Positions 45,373-59,127 of a DNA stretch of 64,000 nucleotides are shown here, one piece after another. Source of the stretch: JACKBK01 sp963707275. GTDB lineage: Bacteria; Chloroflexota; Anaerolineae; JAAEKA01. The DNA is taken from assembly GCA_963707275.1 (NCBI GenBank), contig CAVPPH010000011.1, positions 62,001 through 126,000 on the forward strand, given 5' to 3'. The notes beneath the pieces were generated by a model. The model worked only from the letters and a program-made list of their open reading frames with translations, did not search any database and was not told where the DNA came from. Each line of letters starts with the position of its first letter. Position 1 is the first letter of the stretch. Both the position numbers and the translations under genes were made by a program.

Positions 45373-45420
45373 AAGACAGAACGGTCCGGGCTTGTCCCGG
45401 ACCGTTCTGTCTTGGTTTTT
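45373..45420. terminator. Terminator-like hairpin between fabH and ppdK
   Basis: 18-bp perfect arms (starting AAGACAGAACGG) surround a 5-nt loop, followed by GG and a T run on the plus strand. It lies 18 bp past the ppdK stop on the other strand. The T run favours the plus direction, but the hairpin can stop both. Confidence 0.75.
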
Positions 45421-45431
45421 TCTGGCAGCCT

Positions 45432-48137
<2,706 letters not shown>

Positions 48138-48269
48138 GATTTACTCCTTGAAATCGTTCGGAAGGTCGAAAAAATACCAGCTTTTTTGTCTGGCCTGTTA
48201 CGCGTCAGGCAAAAACAATCCCGCCGGCGACGTAGCTCGCATCCTGGCGGGACTACACAGTGAGGACAA

Positions 48270-48298
48270 ATTATACGCTCAACGATCGGTATTTGCAA
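48270..48298 (-). promoter_or_regulatory. Promoter of ppdK
   Basis: On the minus strand TTGCAA (48293-48298) and a perfect TATAAT (48270-48275) are 17 bp apart, about 135 bp upstream of the ppdK start. The remainder of the 48138-48479 gap holds the leader and the divergent pfk promoter. Confidence 0.7.
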
Positions 48299-48431
48299 GA
48301 TTATTGGGTGAAGAAAGGTGCGAAGATAATACAGCGTGTACCCGATAGAAGCAGCCGCCAATCATACAGCCACGCGATTGGTTCAATACTCGGAATCTGG
48401 TTGTGAAAAAATGTCTGATTGACAATACCTA

Positions 48432-48440
48432 TGGTATACT
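48432..48440 (+). promoter_or_regulatory. Extended -10 promoter of the tandem phosphofructokinase gene
   Basis: TGGTATACT is an extended -10 forty bases before the start codon. No consensus -35 lies at the right distance; TTGACA at 48419 is too close. Confidence 0.5.
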
Positions 48441-48479
48441 AGGGCGGTCGTAACAAAGCTCAAAGGAATCATCGACGGT

Positions 48480-50697
48480 ATGACTAGAAATCCTCGAATT
48501 GCAGTGTTTACCAGCGGCGGCGACTCGCAGGGCATGAACGCCGCGGTGCGTGCAGTGGTGCGCGCAGGCGTCAACGCGGGACTGGAAGTCTTCGCAATTT
48601 ACGAAGGTTACGAAGGCATGATCCGCGGTGGTGACTACATCAAACCGATGCAACGCGGTGATGTCGGCGGCATCCTCCATCTGGGTGGGACTGTCATTGG
48701 CTCTGCCCGCTCAGCCGCGTTTCGTACCCGCGAGGGCCGGCTGGAAGCAGCGTTCAACCTGGTCAGCCGCGGCATCGATGCGCTGGTGGTCATCGGCGGC
48801 GACGGAAGTCTGACCGGCGCGAACCTGTTTCGCCAGGAGTGGCAGGGCCTGCTGGCCGAGCTGCAGACGCAGGGCCGCCTTCCTGAAGAGATCGTGGCGC
48901 AGCATCCGCATCTGGCCATCGTCGGTCTGGTGGGATCCATCGACAACGACATGTTCGGCACGGATATGACCATCGGCGCGGACACGGCGCTGCACCGCAT
49001 CGTCGAGGCGGTGGACGCCATCGCCAGCACGGCTGCCAGCCACCAGCGCAGCTTCGTGGTGGAGGTCATGGGACGTCACTGCGGCTATCTGGCGCTGATG
49101 GCTGGTCTGGCCACCGGCGCAAACTGGATATTGATCCCCGAAAACCCGGCTGAGCCAGGCTGGGAAGACAAGATGTGCGAGACCATCGGGGCAGGTCGCG
49201 ACACAGGACGGCGCCATAACATCGTTCTGGTAGCGGAAGGAGCTATCGACTGCAACGGCAACCCGATCTCCAGCGAGTACGTGCAGCGCCTGCTCAGCGA
49301 GCGACTGGGTGAGGACACGCGCGTCACCATTCTGGGACATGTGCAGCGCGGCGGCTCGCCCAGCGCCTTTGATCGCAACATGAGCACGTTGCTGGGTTAC
49401 GCCGCGGTGCAGGAGCTGATCAGCGCGCCGCCCGAGCGGGAGCCGCAATTGGTCGGCCTGCGCCAGAACAACGTGGTCAGCTCGCCGTTGATGGTGAACG
49501 TGCAGCGTACGAAAGAGGTAGCCGAGCTAATCAAAGCGGGGCGCTACGACGAGGCAATGGCCGCACGCGGCCGCGGCTTTGTCGAATCCTACGAGATTTT
49601 GCACACGCTGTTGCAGGCACACCCGCGTGCAGCCGCAGCCGGGACAGCGCAAGCTGCGGCTGGCAGTGATGCATTCCGGCGGACCTGCGCCGGGCATGAA
49701 CACCGCGGTGCGGGCCGCGATTCGCCTCGGCATCGACCGCGGCCACACGATGCTGGGTATCCAGAACGGGCTGCCCGGCCTGCTGCACAACGACATCCAC
49801 GAGATGGACTGGATGAGCGTGCATGGCTGGGTGGCGAAAGGCGGCGCGGAGCTGGGCACCAGTCGAAGGCGGTCTGTACCAGAGGATGTCCCCATCATCG
49901 CCCAGCGCATGACGGAACACCGGATCGATGGCCTGCTGATCATCGGCGGCTGGTCTGGCTACCAGTTGGCCTACGACATGTACCGCTGGCAGTTCGACTA
50001 TCCCGCACTGGCGATGCCGGTAGTCTGTGTCCCGGCGACGATCAACAACGACCTCCCGGAAACCGACCTGACCATCGGCGCGGATACAGCCCTCAACAGT
50101 ATCGTGATGGACGTGGATAAGATCAAGGAGTTGGCGGTGGCCTCGCGTCGCTGCTACGTGGTCGAGGTAATGGGACACGATTGTGGCTACCTGGCTCTGA
50201 TGGGCGGCATGGCGACCGGGGCCGAGCGCATCTACCTGCCTGAGGAGGGCATCACGCTGGAGGCGCTGCGCACCGACGTGAACCGTCTGATCGATGGCTT
50301 CGAGCACGGTAAGCGGTTGGGCCTGATGATCCGCAGCGAAAACGCCGACCATGCCTACACCACTGATTTCATCGTCACTCTGTTCGAAAAGGAAGGCGGC
50401 AGTCTCTTCGATGTCCGCCGCTGTATTCTGGGCCACACGCAGCAGGGCGGCAAGGCGTCGCCCTTCGATCGCATCCAGGCTACCCGCCTGACGGCGCGCG
50501 CGCTGGGGTTTCTCATCGAGCATGCCAGCACCGGGCAGGTGTCGCCGGTGGCTGTCGGCCGCGTCGATGGCGATATCCGCTTTGCCAGCATTGCCAAGTT
50601 CCCTGACCTGGTCGAGCCGCGCGCGCATCGACCCAAGGCACAACGCTGGCTGTCCATGCGTGTGGTCGCGGATACTATGGCGCGCTCTACTGAATAA
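48480..50697 (+). CDS. pfkA: Tandem-domain 6-phosphofructokinase, one frameshift
   Basis: Two PFK domains in one gene of about 738 codons, joined where the frame slips near 49600-49640. The N-terminal domain is catalytic, with FTSGGDSQGMNAAVRA, GGDGSLTGANLF (ATP-type Gly), GSIDNDMFGTDMTIGADTAL and GHVQRGGSPSAFDR. The C-terminal domain keeps the fold (MHSGGPAPGMNTAVRAAIRL, GHTQQGGKASPFDR) but has GGWSGYQLAY in place of GGDGS and ATINNDLPETDLTIGAD in place of TIDND. It therefore looks non-catalytic and allosteric, the arrangement known from animal and fungal PFK. It phosphorylates fructose-6-phosphate and is divergent from ppdK. Confidence 0.9.
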
Positions 50698-50760
50698 CAA
50701 GATTTCCGAACTGTAACTCCCGACCATTTCAACATCACCCAACTAAGGACGAAAGGCACT

Positions 50761-52628
50761 ATGAACAACCCTCCAACCAACCTCAAGAACCAGGTACTGC
50801 GCTCGTGGGTCGACGAAATGGCTGCACTTTGCAAACCTGACCAGATCCACTGGTGCGACGGCAGCGATGCCGAGTACGATGCGCTGTCCGCGAAGATGGT
50901 CGAAGCTGGTACCTTCACCAAGCTGAACGAGGAGAAGCGGCCCAACTCCTACCTGGCCTTTTCCGACCCCAGCGATGTGGCCCGTGTGGAAGACCGCACG
51001 TTCATTTGCAGCAAGCGCAAGGAAGACGCCGGCCCCACCAACAACTGGATGGACCCGGACGAGATGAAGGCCAAGCTGCACGGCCTCTTCGACGGCTGTA
51101 TGCGCGGCCGGACGATGTACGTCATCCCTTTCAGCATGGGACCGCTGGGTTCGCCGATTTCCCAAATCGGCATCGAGATCACCGACTCGCCCTATGTGGT
51201 GGTCAACATGAAGATCATGACCCGCATGGGCAGCATGATATTGGACCTGTTAGGTGAGACCGGCGTCTTCGTCCCCTGCCTGCACTCTGTGGGCGCGCCG
51301 CTGGAACCGGGCCAGCAGGATGTCCCCTGGCCGTGTAATCCCACCGAAAAGTACATCGTACACTTCCCCGAAGAGCGCTCGATCATGTCCTACGGCAGCG
51401 GCTACGGCGGCAATGCGCTGCTGGGCAAGAAGTGCCTGGCGCTGCGCATCGCCTCGGTCATGGCGCGTGACGAGGGCTGGCTGGCCGAGCACATGCTGAT
51501 CCTGGGTGTCGAGTCGCCCATGGGCGAGAAGACCTATGTGGGCGCAGCCTTCCCCAGCGCCTGTGGCAAGACCAACTTCGCCATGCTGATCCCACCGGAG
51601 GGCTTCGAAGGCTGGAAGGTGACGACCGTCGGCGACGACATCGCCTGGATCAAACTGGCCAAGGATGGCAAGCTCTACGCGATCAACCCCGAAGCGGGCT
51701 ACTTCGGCGTCGCGCCAGGAACCTCCTACCAGACCAACCCCAACGCGATGGAAGCGTGCCGCCGTGACACCATCTTCACCAACGTGGCGCTGCTGCCCGA
51801 TGGCGATGTGTGGTGGGAAGGCATGACCGACGAGCCGCCTGCCCAGGCGACTGACTGGCACGGCAACCCCTGGACGCCAGCCAGCGAGGCCAAGGCGGCC
51901 CATCCCAACGCCCGCTTCACGGCCCCGGCGCATCTCAATCCGGCCATCGACCCGGAGTGGGACAACCCGGCCGGCGTGCCCATCTCGGCCTTCATCTTCG
52001 GCGGCCGACGCACCAACGTCGTCCCGCTGGTCTATCAGGCCACCAATTGGCATCACGGCGTCTATGTCGCTGCAACCATGGGCTCGGAGACCACCGCCGC
52101 CGCGTTCGGCAAGATGGGCGTGGTGCGCCGCGATCCCTTCGCGATGCTGCCCTTCTGCGGCTACCACATGGCCGACTACATCAGCCACTGGCTGAACTTC
52201 GGTCGCAACATCCCCAACCCGCCGCGCATCTTCTCCGTCAACTGGTTCCGCAAGGACGAAGACGGCAACTTCATCTGGCCCGGCTTCGGCGAGAACATGC
52301 GCGTGCTTGCAGTGGATCATCGACCGCGTGCATGGCCGGGCCTATCAGCACCGAAAGCCCCATCGGCTGGATGCCGCGCTACGAGGACCTCAACTGGGAA
52401 GGCCTGGACTTCAGTCGCGAGGACTTCAACAAGCTGATGACGGTCAATGCCGATCTGTGGAAGCAGGAGATCCTCTCCCACGAGGAGCTGTTCATCCGAC
52501 TGTACGACCGTCTGCCCAAGGAGATGATCTTCAAGAAGGAACTGCTGCTGTCGGCGCTCTGGCGCTCCCCAACGCACTGGGAACTGGATCCCGACAAGGT
52601 GACCTGGAACCCGGCGCGCGGCGGCTGA
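50761..52628 (+). CDS. pckG: Phosphoenolpyruvate carboxykinase (GTP), two frameshifts near the end
   Basis: About 622 codons, GTP-type. It interconverts oxaloacetate + GTP and PEP + CO2. Visible motifs: RTMYVIPFSMGPLGSPIS, SYGSGYGGNALLGKKCLAL, the P-loop with reactive Cys PSACGKTNFAM, GDDIAWIKLAKDGKLYAINP, FIFGGRRTNVVPLVYQA and NWFRKDEDGNFIWPGFGENM. Slips at about 52308 and 52340 interrupt MRVLQWIIDRVHG...ESPIGWMPRYEDLNWEG. The enzyme continues to the stop at 52626. It is 63 bp downstream of the PFK gene on the same strand, with its own terminator. Confidence 0.95.
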
Positions 52629-52629
52629 T

Positions 52630-52668
52630 TTCGGTATGCGGTAAACAGTAGTCGGTAAGCGGAAAACA
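52630..52668 (+). repeat. Low-complexity spacer directly after the pckG stop
   Basis: Starting at the stop codon: TCGGTATGCGGTAAACAGTA then GTCGGTAAGCGG. It shares words with the spacers after the stops at 5043 and 15792. Confidence 0.55.
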
Positions 52669-52670
52669 GA

Positions 52671-52722
52671 AAAACAGTGAGCGGTGGCCGGAAATCAGTC
52701 CGGGCCGTTCACTGTTTTTTTT
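52671..52722 (+). terminator. Terminator of pckG
   Basis: AACAGTGAGCGG...GGCCGGA faces TCCGGGCCGTTCACTGTT as an imperfect long stem, followed by a run of eight T. The rest of 52723-52898 holds no gene. Confidence 0.8.
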
Positions 52723-52898
52723 CGGCCTCGCACCAAGCTGTGCCATGAGCCTTAACCACCAGGTGATGCGCAGGGAGTTGCGAAAGTTCATCCACCACTA
52801 CGGCTACTCCGGCGGCAGGTTGAGACACTGCCAGATCACTCCTCCCGACACTGGAGATAATAGCGGTAGAAACCTGGGACCGGCACACCGTTTACCGG

Positions 52899-53797
52899 TC
52901 ACCCCACGAACCGTCGCAGAATCGCGTCCACCTGCCCGCCATAGCTTTCGCCGAACAGGTTGAGGTGGTTCAGCAAGTGATACAATTGGTAGAGTTGCAC
53001 ACGTTCGTCACGGCCGGGCGCGGGCGGCCAGGCGCGGTCGTAGGCACGGTAGAAGTCGGGCGGGAAGCCGCCGAACAGCCGGCACATGGCCAGCTCGGCC
53101 TCGCGATCGCCGTAGTACACCGCCGGATCGATCAGCGCCGGCTCGCCGTCCGGCCCCACCAACCAGTTGCCGCCCCACAGGTCGCCGTGCAGCAGCGATG
53201 GCCGGCAGGCCGCCTCGTCGATCCAGCGATCCAGGCGCGCGATGACCTGCTCCAGCCGCTCCCGGCGCGTCGCGCGGCATCAGCCCGCGGCGCGCCGCCA
53301 GCGCAAGCTGAAACCCCAGCCGCCGCTCGCCGTAGAACTCGATCCACGATGGGGCACGGCGTGTTGTCCTGCGGCGTCGCCCCGCAGTAGTTGTTGTGGT
53401 CCAGCCCGTAGAGGTCGGCAGTGTGGCGGTGCAGCGCCGCCAGTCCCTCGCCCAGCGCCGCGGCCGCGCGCCGGCTGTCGTCGCCCCGTTCGATCCATTC
53501 CATCGCGATGAACGCCGGCGAGTTGCCCTCCGGCTCGCCAAATCCCAGCACGGCCGGCACGCGCAGGGTTTGCGTGGCGGCCAGCCGCTGCAATCCGCGC
53601 GCCTCGGCCGCGAACATACCTGGCCAGCCCGGCTCCGGCCGCGGCGGATTGGCGTGCCACTTGACCAGAAACGTCCCGCCCGCAGCTTCGACCCGGGCAG
53701 CCTGGCTGATGTCGCCGCCGCTGACCTGGCGAACCTGCCGCGGCGGCCCGCCCAGCAGGGCTTCCAGCGACGCCGCCAATCCGGCCGGCAGGTTCAT
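52899..53797 (-). CDS. Fructosamine kinase-like protein, two frameshifts
   Basis: About 300 codons after joining three frames (slips near 53350 and 53275). Motifs in order: VSGGDISQAARVEAAGGTFL with VKWHAN, FIAMEWIERGDD, LAALHRHTADLYGLDHNNYC, the phosphotransferase loop LLHGDLWGGNWLVGPDGEP, and LIDPAVYYGDREAELAMCRL. The family phosphorylates ketoamines on glycated proteins or free amines, triggering deglycation. ATG 53797 overlaps the stop of the upstream phosphatase gene by four bases, and fructosamine kinases are often linked to LMW phosphatases. Confidence 0.9.
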
Positions 53798-54268
53798 GCC
53801 AGCCCGTGCTCGGCGCGGATGAAGTCCAGCAGGCCGGCCGCGCCGGCGTCCACCAACTCGTACACCGCGTCGAACTTGCCGTTGTAGTACGGATCGGGCA
53901 CATCGCGCGGGTAGCCGGCGGGGCGCAAACGCCAGCAGTTGATGCAGCTTGCCGTCCAGCGCGCCGCCGCGGTCCATGCGCCGCAGATCGGCCACGTTCT
54001 CCGCGTCCATCGCGATCAGGTAGTCGTAGCGTTGCAGGTCGGCCGGCTGCACCTGGCGGGCGCGGCCGTTGTAGGGGATGCCGTTGCGGCGCAGCACAGC
54101 CAGCGTGCCGCGGTGGGCCGGATCGCCGACGTGCCAGCCGCCGGTGCCGGCCGAGTCGATTTCGAACTCGTCGGCCAGCCCGGCCTCGTTGACGCGCTGC
54201 TGAAAGACCGCTTCCGCCATCGGCGAGCGGCAGATGTTGCCAAGACAGACGAAGAGGATTCGGATCAT
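53794..54268 (-). CDS. Low-molecular-weight protein-tyrosine phosphatase, one frameshift
   Basis: About 158 codons. The catalytic P-loop is at the N terminus (LFVCLGNICRSPMAEAVF: Cys with Arg six residues on). EFEIDSAGTGGWHVGD and YDYLIAMDAENVADL follow. After a slip near 53930 the general-acid Asp appears in VPDPYYNGKFDAVYELVDAG. It dephosphorylates tyrosine-phosphorylated proteins, or phosphorylated ketoamines in fructosamine-linked cases. ATGA overlap with the fructosamine kinase gene implies coupling. A low-complexity spacer separates it from the SanA-like gene upstream. Confidence 0.92.
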
Positions 54269-54299
54269 GGTTGTTGTGTGGTGTGGTTGGAAGGGAGTG

Positions 54300-54490
54300 A
54301 CGTGAAACGTGAAACGTATTGCGTGTTGCGTATTGCGTGAGGGGCGTGAAACGTGAAACGTATTGCGTATTTATCGTGTGAGCGGTTGAACGTGAATGTG
54401 CGCTGTGATACGTCGCCATGAAACTGCGATTCTGATCACGTTTCACGTCTCACGTGCCACAGCAGTACGCAATACGCAACACGCACTACG
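54300..54490 (-). repeat. Largest low-complexity spacer (GCGTATTGCGT and GTGAAACGTGAAACG words)
   Basis: The 54269-54495 gap holds no gene and is nearly all degenerate words: CGTGAAACGTGAAACGTATT, GCGTGTTGCGTATTGCGTG, and near 54460 GTACGCAATACGCAACACGC. The two ends are in opposite orientation, so it is also loosely palindromic. It shares vocabulary with 24449-24550 and 33951-34014. Confidence 0.65.
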
Positions 54491-54495
54491 TCCTC

Positions 54496-55162
54496 TCACA
54501 TCCTCCCCGGCTCGCGCCGCTCAACGTAGACCGGCTCGCCCAGGAAGCGCGGCTCCCGGCGCAGCAGTTCGACGTCCAGCACGGCCAGCGCGCGTGCCAG
54601 CACCTCGCGGGTCCGCACGCGGCGGCCCCAGTAGCCGGACGGGCCGTAGGCCGCGAAGCCGATGGCGTCCTGTCCCCGCTGGCCGGCCAGATACAGGGCG
54701 CGCTCCAGGTGAAAGGGCTGCGAGACGATGGTGTAGGTCTGCAGGCCGAACACCTCTTCGGCGCGGTAGATGGAGTCCAGCGTGCGGAACCCGGCGTAGT
54801 CGGCGGTGATGTAGTCGGCCGGCACGCCCAGCGCGACCAGATCGGCCTTCATCTCGGCCGGCTCGTTGTAGTCCTCGCGGCCGTTGTCGCCGCTGACCAG
54901 GATGCCGTCCACCTTGCCGGCGTTGTACAGCGCGGCCGCGGCCCGGATGCGTGAGGCGTAGAAGCTGTTCAGCCGGCCGTTGGCGTACTTCGACGTACCC
55001 AGCACCAGCGCAACGTCGCGCTTCGGTATCTCGTCGAGGTTGTCGTACACCCGGCCTGCGGCGCGCTGCGGCGACATGCCCGTCGGCCCAGATCGCAAAT
55101 GCAACCGCCGCCGCGCCGAGGAACAGACCGGTCAGCAAAACGAGAAAGAAGAGCTTTTTCAC
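54496..55162 (-). CDS. SanA/YdcF-like DUF218 protein, one frameshift
   Basis: About 222 codons. A membrane helix (LFFLVLLTGLFLGAAAVAFA) is followed, after a slip near 55085, by the DUF218 domain: DVALVLGTSKYANGRLNSFY, IRAAAALYNAGKVDGILVSG with DNGREDYNEP, then YTIVSQPFHLERALYLAGQ. SanA-type proteins influence envelope permeability in enterobacteria; the reaction is unknown. The start is GTG 55162, overlapping the esterase stop by four bases (GTGA). Confidence 0.87.
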
Positions 55163-55921
55163 TGGGGCGTCGAAGTCTTCAACGGCAGCCAGGCCAGCAC
55201 GCGCTGGATCATGCGGTCCCAGTAGGCCCAGTCGTGTTCGCCTGGCCCGTCTTCGTAGGTCAGCTTGATGCGCTGGGTCTGAAGCAAGTCGCGAAAGCTC
55301 ACGTTCTGGTCGTACAGAAAGTCTTCAGTGCCGCAGCACTGGAACAACTGGGGACGGCGCGCCTTGCTCTTTGCCAGTTGCCCCGCCAGGTGCGCCAGAT
55401 CGTTTTCGCTGCCCGCCAGCTTCTTGAGGGCGCCGAAGATGGCCGTCCATTCCTTGCGCTCGGCCTTGTCCAACGTCGGCAGCAGGTCGACCACGTCCAG
55501 CGCGCCGGACAGGCTGGCAGCCGCAGCATAGCGTTGCGGGTGCGTCAGCGCGAGCTTGAACGCGCCGTAGCCGCCCATGCTCAGCCCGGCCACAAAGGTA
55601 TCCTTGCGCCGCCGCGAGATCGGGAACATGCCGGTTACCAGCGCCGGCAGTTCGTCGGCCACGAAGGAGAAGTAGCGCGGCCCGGCGGCCATGTCGGTGT
55701 AGAAACCGCGCTGCACCGCCGGCATGACGACCGCCAGCCCCAGCGCCTGCACGTAGCGTTCGATAGAAGTCTGGCGCGTCCATGTGGTCTGGTCATCCAG
55801 CAGCCCGTGCAGCAGGTACAGCACCGGGTACGATTTGCGCAGCGGCTCCGGCAGGATCACCTGGATCGTCGCTGGTGCTGCCCAACGCGTCCGACTGGTA
55901 GTTACACTGGATCAGCGCCAT
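55159..55921 (-). CDS. Esterase-family alpha/beta hydrolase (EstA/esterase D-like), one frameshift
   Basis: About 254 codons. The start at ATG 55921 (ALIQCNYQSDALG) joins, after a slip near 55870, VILPEPLRKSYPVLYLLHGL. The oxyanion region is LLHGLLDD, the nucleophile Ser is in FVAGLSMGGYGAFKLAL, the Asp near CCGTEDFLYDQN and the His in DGPGEHDWAYWD. It resembles tributyrin esterases and S-formylglutathione hydrolase-like enzymes. Its start overlaps the 3' end of the acylase gene by 20 bp and its stop overlaps the SanA-like start. Confidence 0.9.
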
Positions 55922-58413
55922 TGGTGCGCACTCCCCGCTGCTTTGGATGCAAAGTCTGGCGCGCGCTGGCGCTGCGTTCCACCGCCGCACGGCTGAAAGG
56001 CATCGCAATCGTCAGCCCGTCGCGCCACAGCGGTATCAGGTCGTCGTAGTGCTTGCTGGCGACGTGACCCGACTGCCCGCCGGCCACCATGATCTGGCAG
56101 CGGTCCCAGTCGCTGACGTCGGCGACAAAGCGCAGGGCGTCAATGGTTCCGGTGAGCTTAAAGGGAAACGCCGGTCGCGTCGTGGCCCGCAGCAGGGTGT
56201 CGTTGTCGCCGCCCATGGGATACGGCCCGCGGTTGAACAGCAGGTTCAGCGGCTTGACTGCGCCGGCGACGTGCGCGAACTCGACCTTGTGCAGCCGGCC
56301 CCACGTCCAGGTTTCCATGTCCGGCGCCCAGCTCGGCGATCATCTGCTGCAAGGTGATGCGCAGCGCGCGGTGCAGCGCTTCGTTCTGCGACTCGGGAAT
56401 GCCGCTTTCGGGGTCGCGCAGCCAGGTCGTGTCGCGCGGGTTGTCCAGCATATCCAGCAGCCGCACGCTGGTGCGCCCCTGGTAAAGGCTGAAGTCGGCC
56501 AGACCGGTGATGTCGACGCCGATATAGGCGTCGGTGTGGTCGCCCAGGTGGCGGGCGAAGATGGTGCGCAGCACGTTGAGCTGGCAGACATGGTAGATGC
56601 TGGCCGCAACGCTGTCGGCGCTGATCTGGCAATCCCAGGCGCGCAGCAGGTCCAGCACGGCGGCCTCGCGGCTGTTGGTGGGCTGGATCTGCAGAAGGTG
56701 CTTGACGAAACGGCGTGCGTGCGCGCTGGATAGATCGCGCTGGAAGCGGGTGAACTCGGCCGCGCTGAACAGGTCCTTCGATTGCAGCAGTTCGGCGATG
56801 CGGGTCGCGCGCACCGGGTCTTCCAGGTCCGACGACAGGAAGTGGGGATAGTCTGCGCCGACCACCACGTTGTTGGCCACGGCGATCCAGCCCTGCTCGC
56901 GGGTTGAACACCTGCGGAATCTCGTCCACCGTCAGGAAGCGTTCCCATTCGTACTCGCCCGTCCAGCCAGGCGCCGGCGCCATCCCGTCTCCCTTGCGCA
57001 CCGGCATCGCGCCGGCCTGCACGAAACCGATGTTGCCTGCGGTGTCGGCATAGACGAAGTTGTGCGGCGGCGTCGACCCAGTCACCCAGCGCGGCGCGGA
57101 AGTCGTCCCAGCTCTGCGCGCGGTTGATGGCCAGAACACGCGCTGCGACGGGATCGGTGACATCGTGGGCGGTCCAGCGCAGCGCCAGCGGTTGCTCCTC
57201 GCCCACCAGCTTGCTGACGATGGGGCCGTGGCGAGTGATCACCACCTCCTCGACCAGCGGCGCGCTGCGTCCCTTGACCAGAATGACCTCGCGCACGACC
57301 TCGGCGGTCTCCCACTTGCCCTGGAATTCGAACTCGCGGACGTTGGCCGGGTTCGGCTTCTCCACGTACAGGTCCTGGGCGTCCTGCCAGCCGGTGGTCA
57401 TGCCCCAGGTGATGTGCTCGTTGTGGCCGACCACGACGCCGGGGATGCCGGGCAGCGACACGCCGGCCACGTGATAGCGCCCGCCCGACAGATGCACCTG
57501 ATACCAGAGCGCCGGCATGGCGACCGACATGTGCGTATCGTTGGCCAGCAGCGGCTGGCCGGTGGCCGAGTGTGCGCCGTCGACGACCCACTGGTTGCTG
57601 GCAGCCGGGTTGAGCGGGATCACGCCGGCCAGCGGCGCGGCGTATCGGGGCAATGGCGGCTTGGCCGGCCCGCCCAGCATCTCTTCCACCAGCCGCAGCG
57701 CGTCGCGCAGGGCATCGGAGCGCCAGCCGTTGGGCTGGCCGGCCGCGCCGCCGTCGCCCGGCACGGTCACAGGGTTGGAGGCGGGGTAGACCGGCTCCAG
57801 ATCGGCGGCCAGATCGGCGCCCGACCTGGCGGGTCAGCCGGGCCCGCACCACCTCGCTGGTCCAGTTGCCGCTCAGGTTGGCCGACATCACCTTGGCCCA
57901 GTAGAAGCTGTCCACCGGACGCCAGGGCTGCGGCTCAAAGCCCAGCAGGCGAAACTCCACGCTCAGGCTGCCCCGTTTCAGGCGCATCCAGGCGTTGACG
58001 CCGGCCGAGTAGGCCTGCAAGGCGCGCCGGGTCTCGCCCGACATGCCCGCGGCCTCGTCTTCAGCGGCCCGGTTCAGACCGACCGTGCGGAACGCGCGAT
58101 CGATCTCCAGGGCTGGTTCGCCCAGGACCTCCGCCAGCCGGCCCGCGCCGGCCCGCCGCTGCAACTCCATCTGCCACATCCGGTCCTGCGCGTGGACGTA
58201 GCCCTGCGCGAAGAAGAGGTCTTCCTCGGAGTTGGCGTAGATGTGCGGCACGCCCCAGCGGTCGCGCACGATCTCGACCGGGCCGTGGATACCGTCCAGT
58301 TCAACGCGCCCCTCGGTATCCGGCACGAAGCGGCGCAGAAAAGCGACGACCGCAGCCACTGCGGCCGCGGCTAAGGCCAGCAGCGCAAACAATGCAACGA
58401 AAAGCTTTTTCAT
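55902..58413 (-). CDS. Penicillin acylase-family amidase, about four frameshifts
   Basis: About 837 codons; Ntn-hydrolase precursor exported through a signal anchor (LFVALFALLALAAAAVAAVV). Alpha-chain segments: GPVEIVRDRWGVPHIYANSE and FFAQGYVHAQDRMWQMELQR. The autocatalytic Ser that starts the beta chain lies in NPAASNQWVVDGAHSATGQP. Further motifs: LLANDTHMSVAMPALWYQVH, VVGHNEHITWGMTTGWQDAQ, NIGFVQAGAMPVRKG, and near the end YPMGGDNDTLLRA with VAGGQSGHVASKHYDDLIPL. Slips at about 57815, 57075, 56905 and 56310. Substrates may be beta-lactams or acyl-homoserine lactones. GGAG lies six bases before ATG 58413. Confidence 0.92.
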
Positions 58414-58440
58414 AGGTATCTCCACAGGCTCGAAGCCTGG

Positions 58441-58867
58441 TCATTCGTCCCAGTCTTCGCCGGACATTCCCGGCATGGTAACATCCACGACCTCGCCGTG
58501 TACGTTGACGACAATGCGAAAGCCCAGCATGCCCAGCCAGGTGCGGGCTTCCTCCGGTATCGGCTGCGCGGCCATCTGGTCCAGGTTCTTCAGTGACGAG
58601 TTCGAGCATGACCTTGGTAAACAGGTCGTCCTTGCCCAGCATCCGCATGGTCTCTTCGAGCACCACGTCTTTGTGCGGCTCCATCTGCTCGCGCAGGAAT
58701 AGCAGCACCTGGCGATCGATGTCGCGCGCGGCAACATGGCGGCGGAATCCGTTGTCAGGCACCACGTAGTGCGCTTCACTGCCGATGAAAGCAACATCGA
58801 CCGGCGCGCCGGCCTCGCTGAAAACCAATCCTTCAAACACGGCGACGTTGGAAGTTGGCTCTGTCAT
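58441..58867 (-). CDS. Conserved-looking hypothetical protein, 142 aa, one frameshift
   Basis: Not recognised. The pieces TEPTSNVAVFEGLVFSEAGA, then VAFIGSEAHYVVPDNGFRRH and LFLREQMEPHKDVVLEETMR join near 58590 to LKNLDQMAAQPIPEEARTWL and RIVVNVHGEVVDVTMPGM. The mix suggests a small alpha/beta cytoplasmic protein. No signal peptide. It ends 27 bp before the acylase start and is probably the first gene of that operon (hypothetical, acylase, esterase, SanA-like). Confidence 0.65.
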
Positions 58868-59013
58868 GGTCTTGTTTACTGTGCTTTCTGGAATCGCCAC
58901 TGCGGCAACATGTTGAATCATGTTTTCCGTGTCAGGCGATGATCTCAACCATCGCTCAGACTATAGGGTAGCACGAGTGACCAGTGGCGTCAATTCCAGA
59001 CCGAATTTGGAGG

Positions 59014-59120
59014 CCTCAGAACCCGCGCGTCTCGTTTGACAAAACCTGCCCATTCTGGCATCCTTGGGAACGTGCGGCGGTTAGCCGTCGTCCAATGGGC
59101 AGAACTGCCCGTTTCTGAGG
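59014..59120 (+). promoter_or_regulatory. Nested inverted repeats in the leader of the 59128 gene
   Basis: Outer stem CCTCAGAA (59014-59021) with TTCTGAGG (59113-59120); inner stem CTGCCCATT (59046-59054) with AATGGGCAG (59094-59102). The outer right arm contains the ribosome site GAGGA, so folding would mask it. The upstream 58868-59013 stretch holds no gene. Confidence 0.4.
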
Positions 59121-59127
59121 AATCATT

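Noticed and set aside
45259..45420. Hairpin cluster considered as an attachment site or integron-type recombination site
   Set aside because: No integrase, no att-like direct repeats at a tRNA, and the hairpins are explained as terminators and a dispersed palindrome.
54300..54490. Repetitive stretch considered as a CRISPR array
   Set aside because: The words are irregular, 6-10 bases long, without constant repeat length or unique spacers, and no cas gene is in the window.
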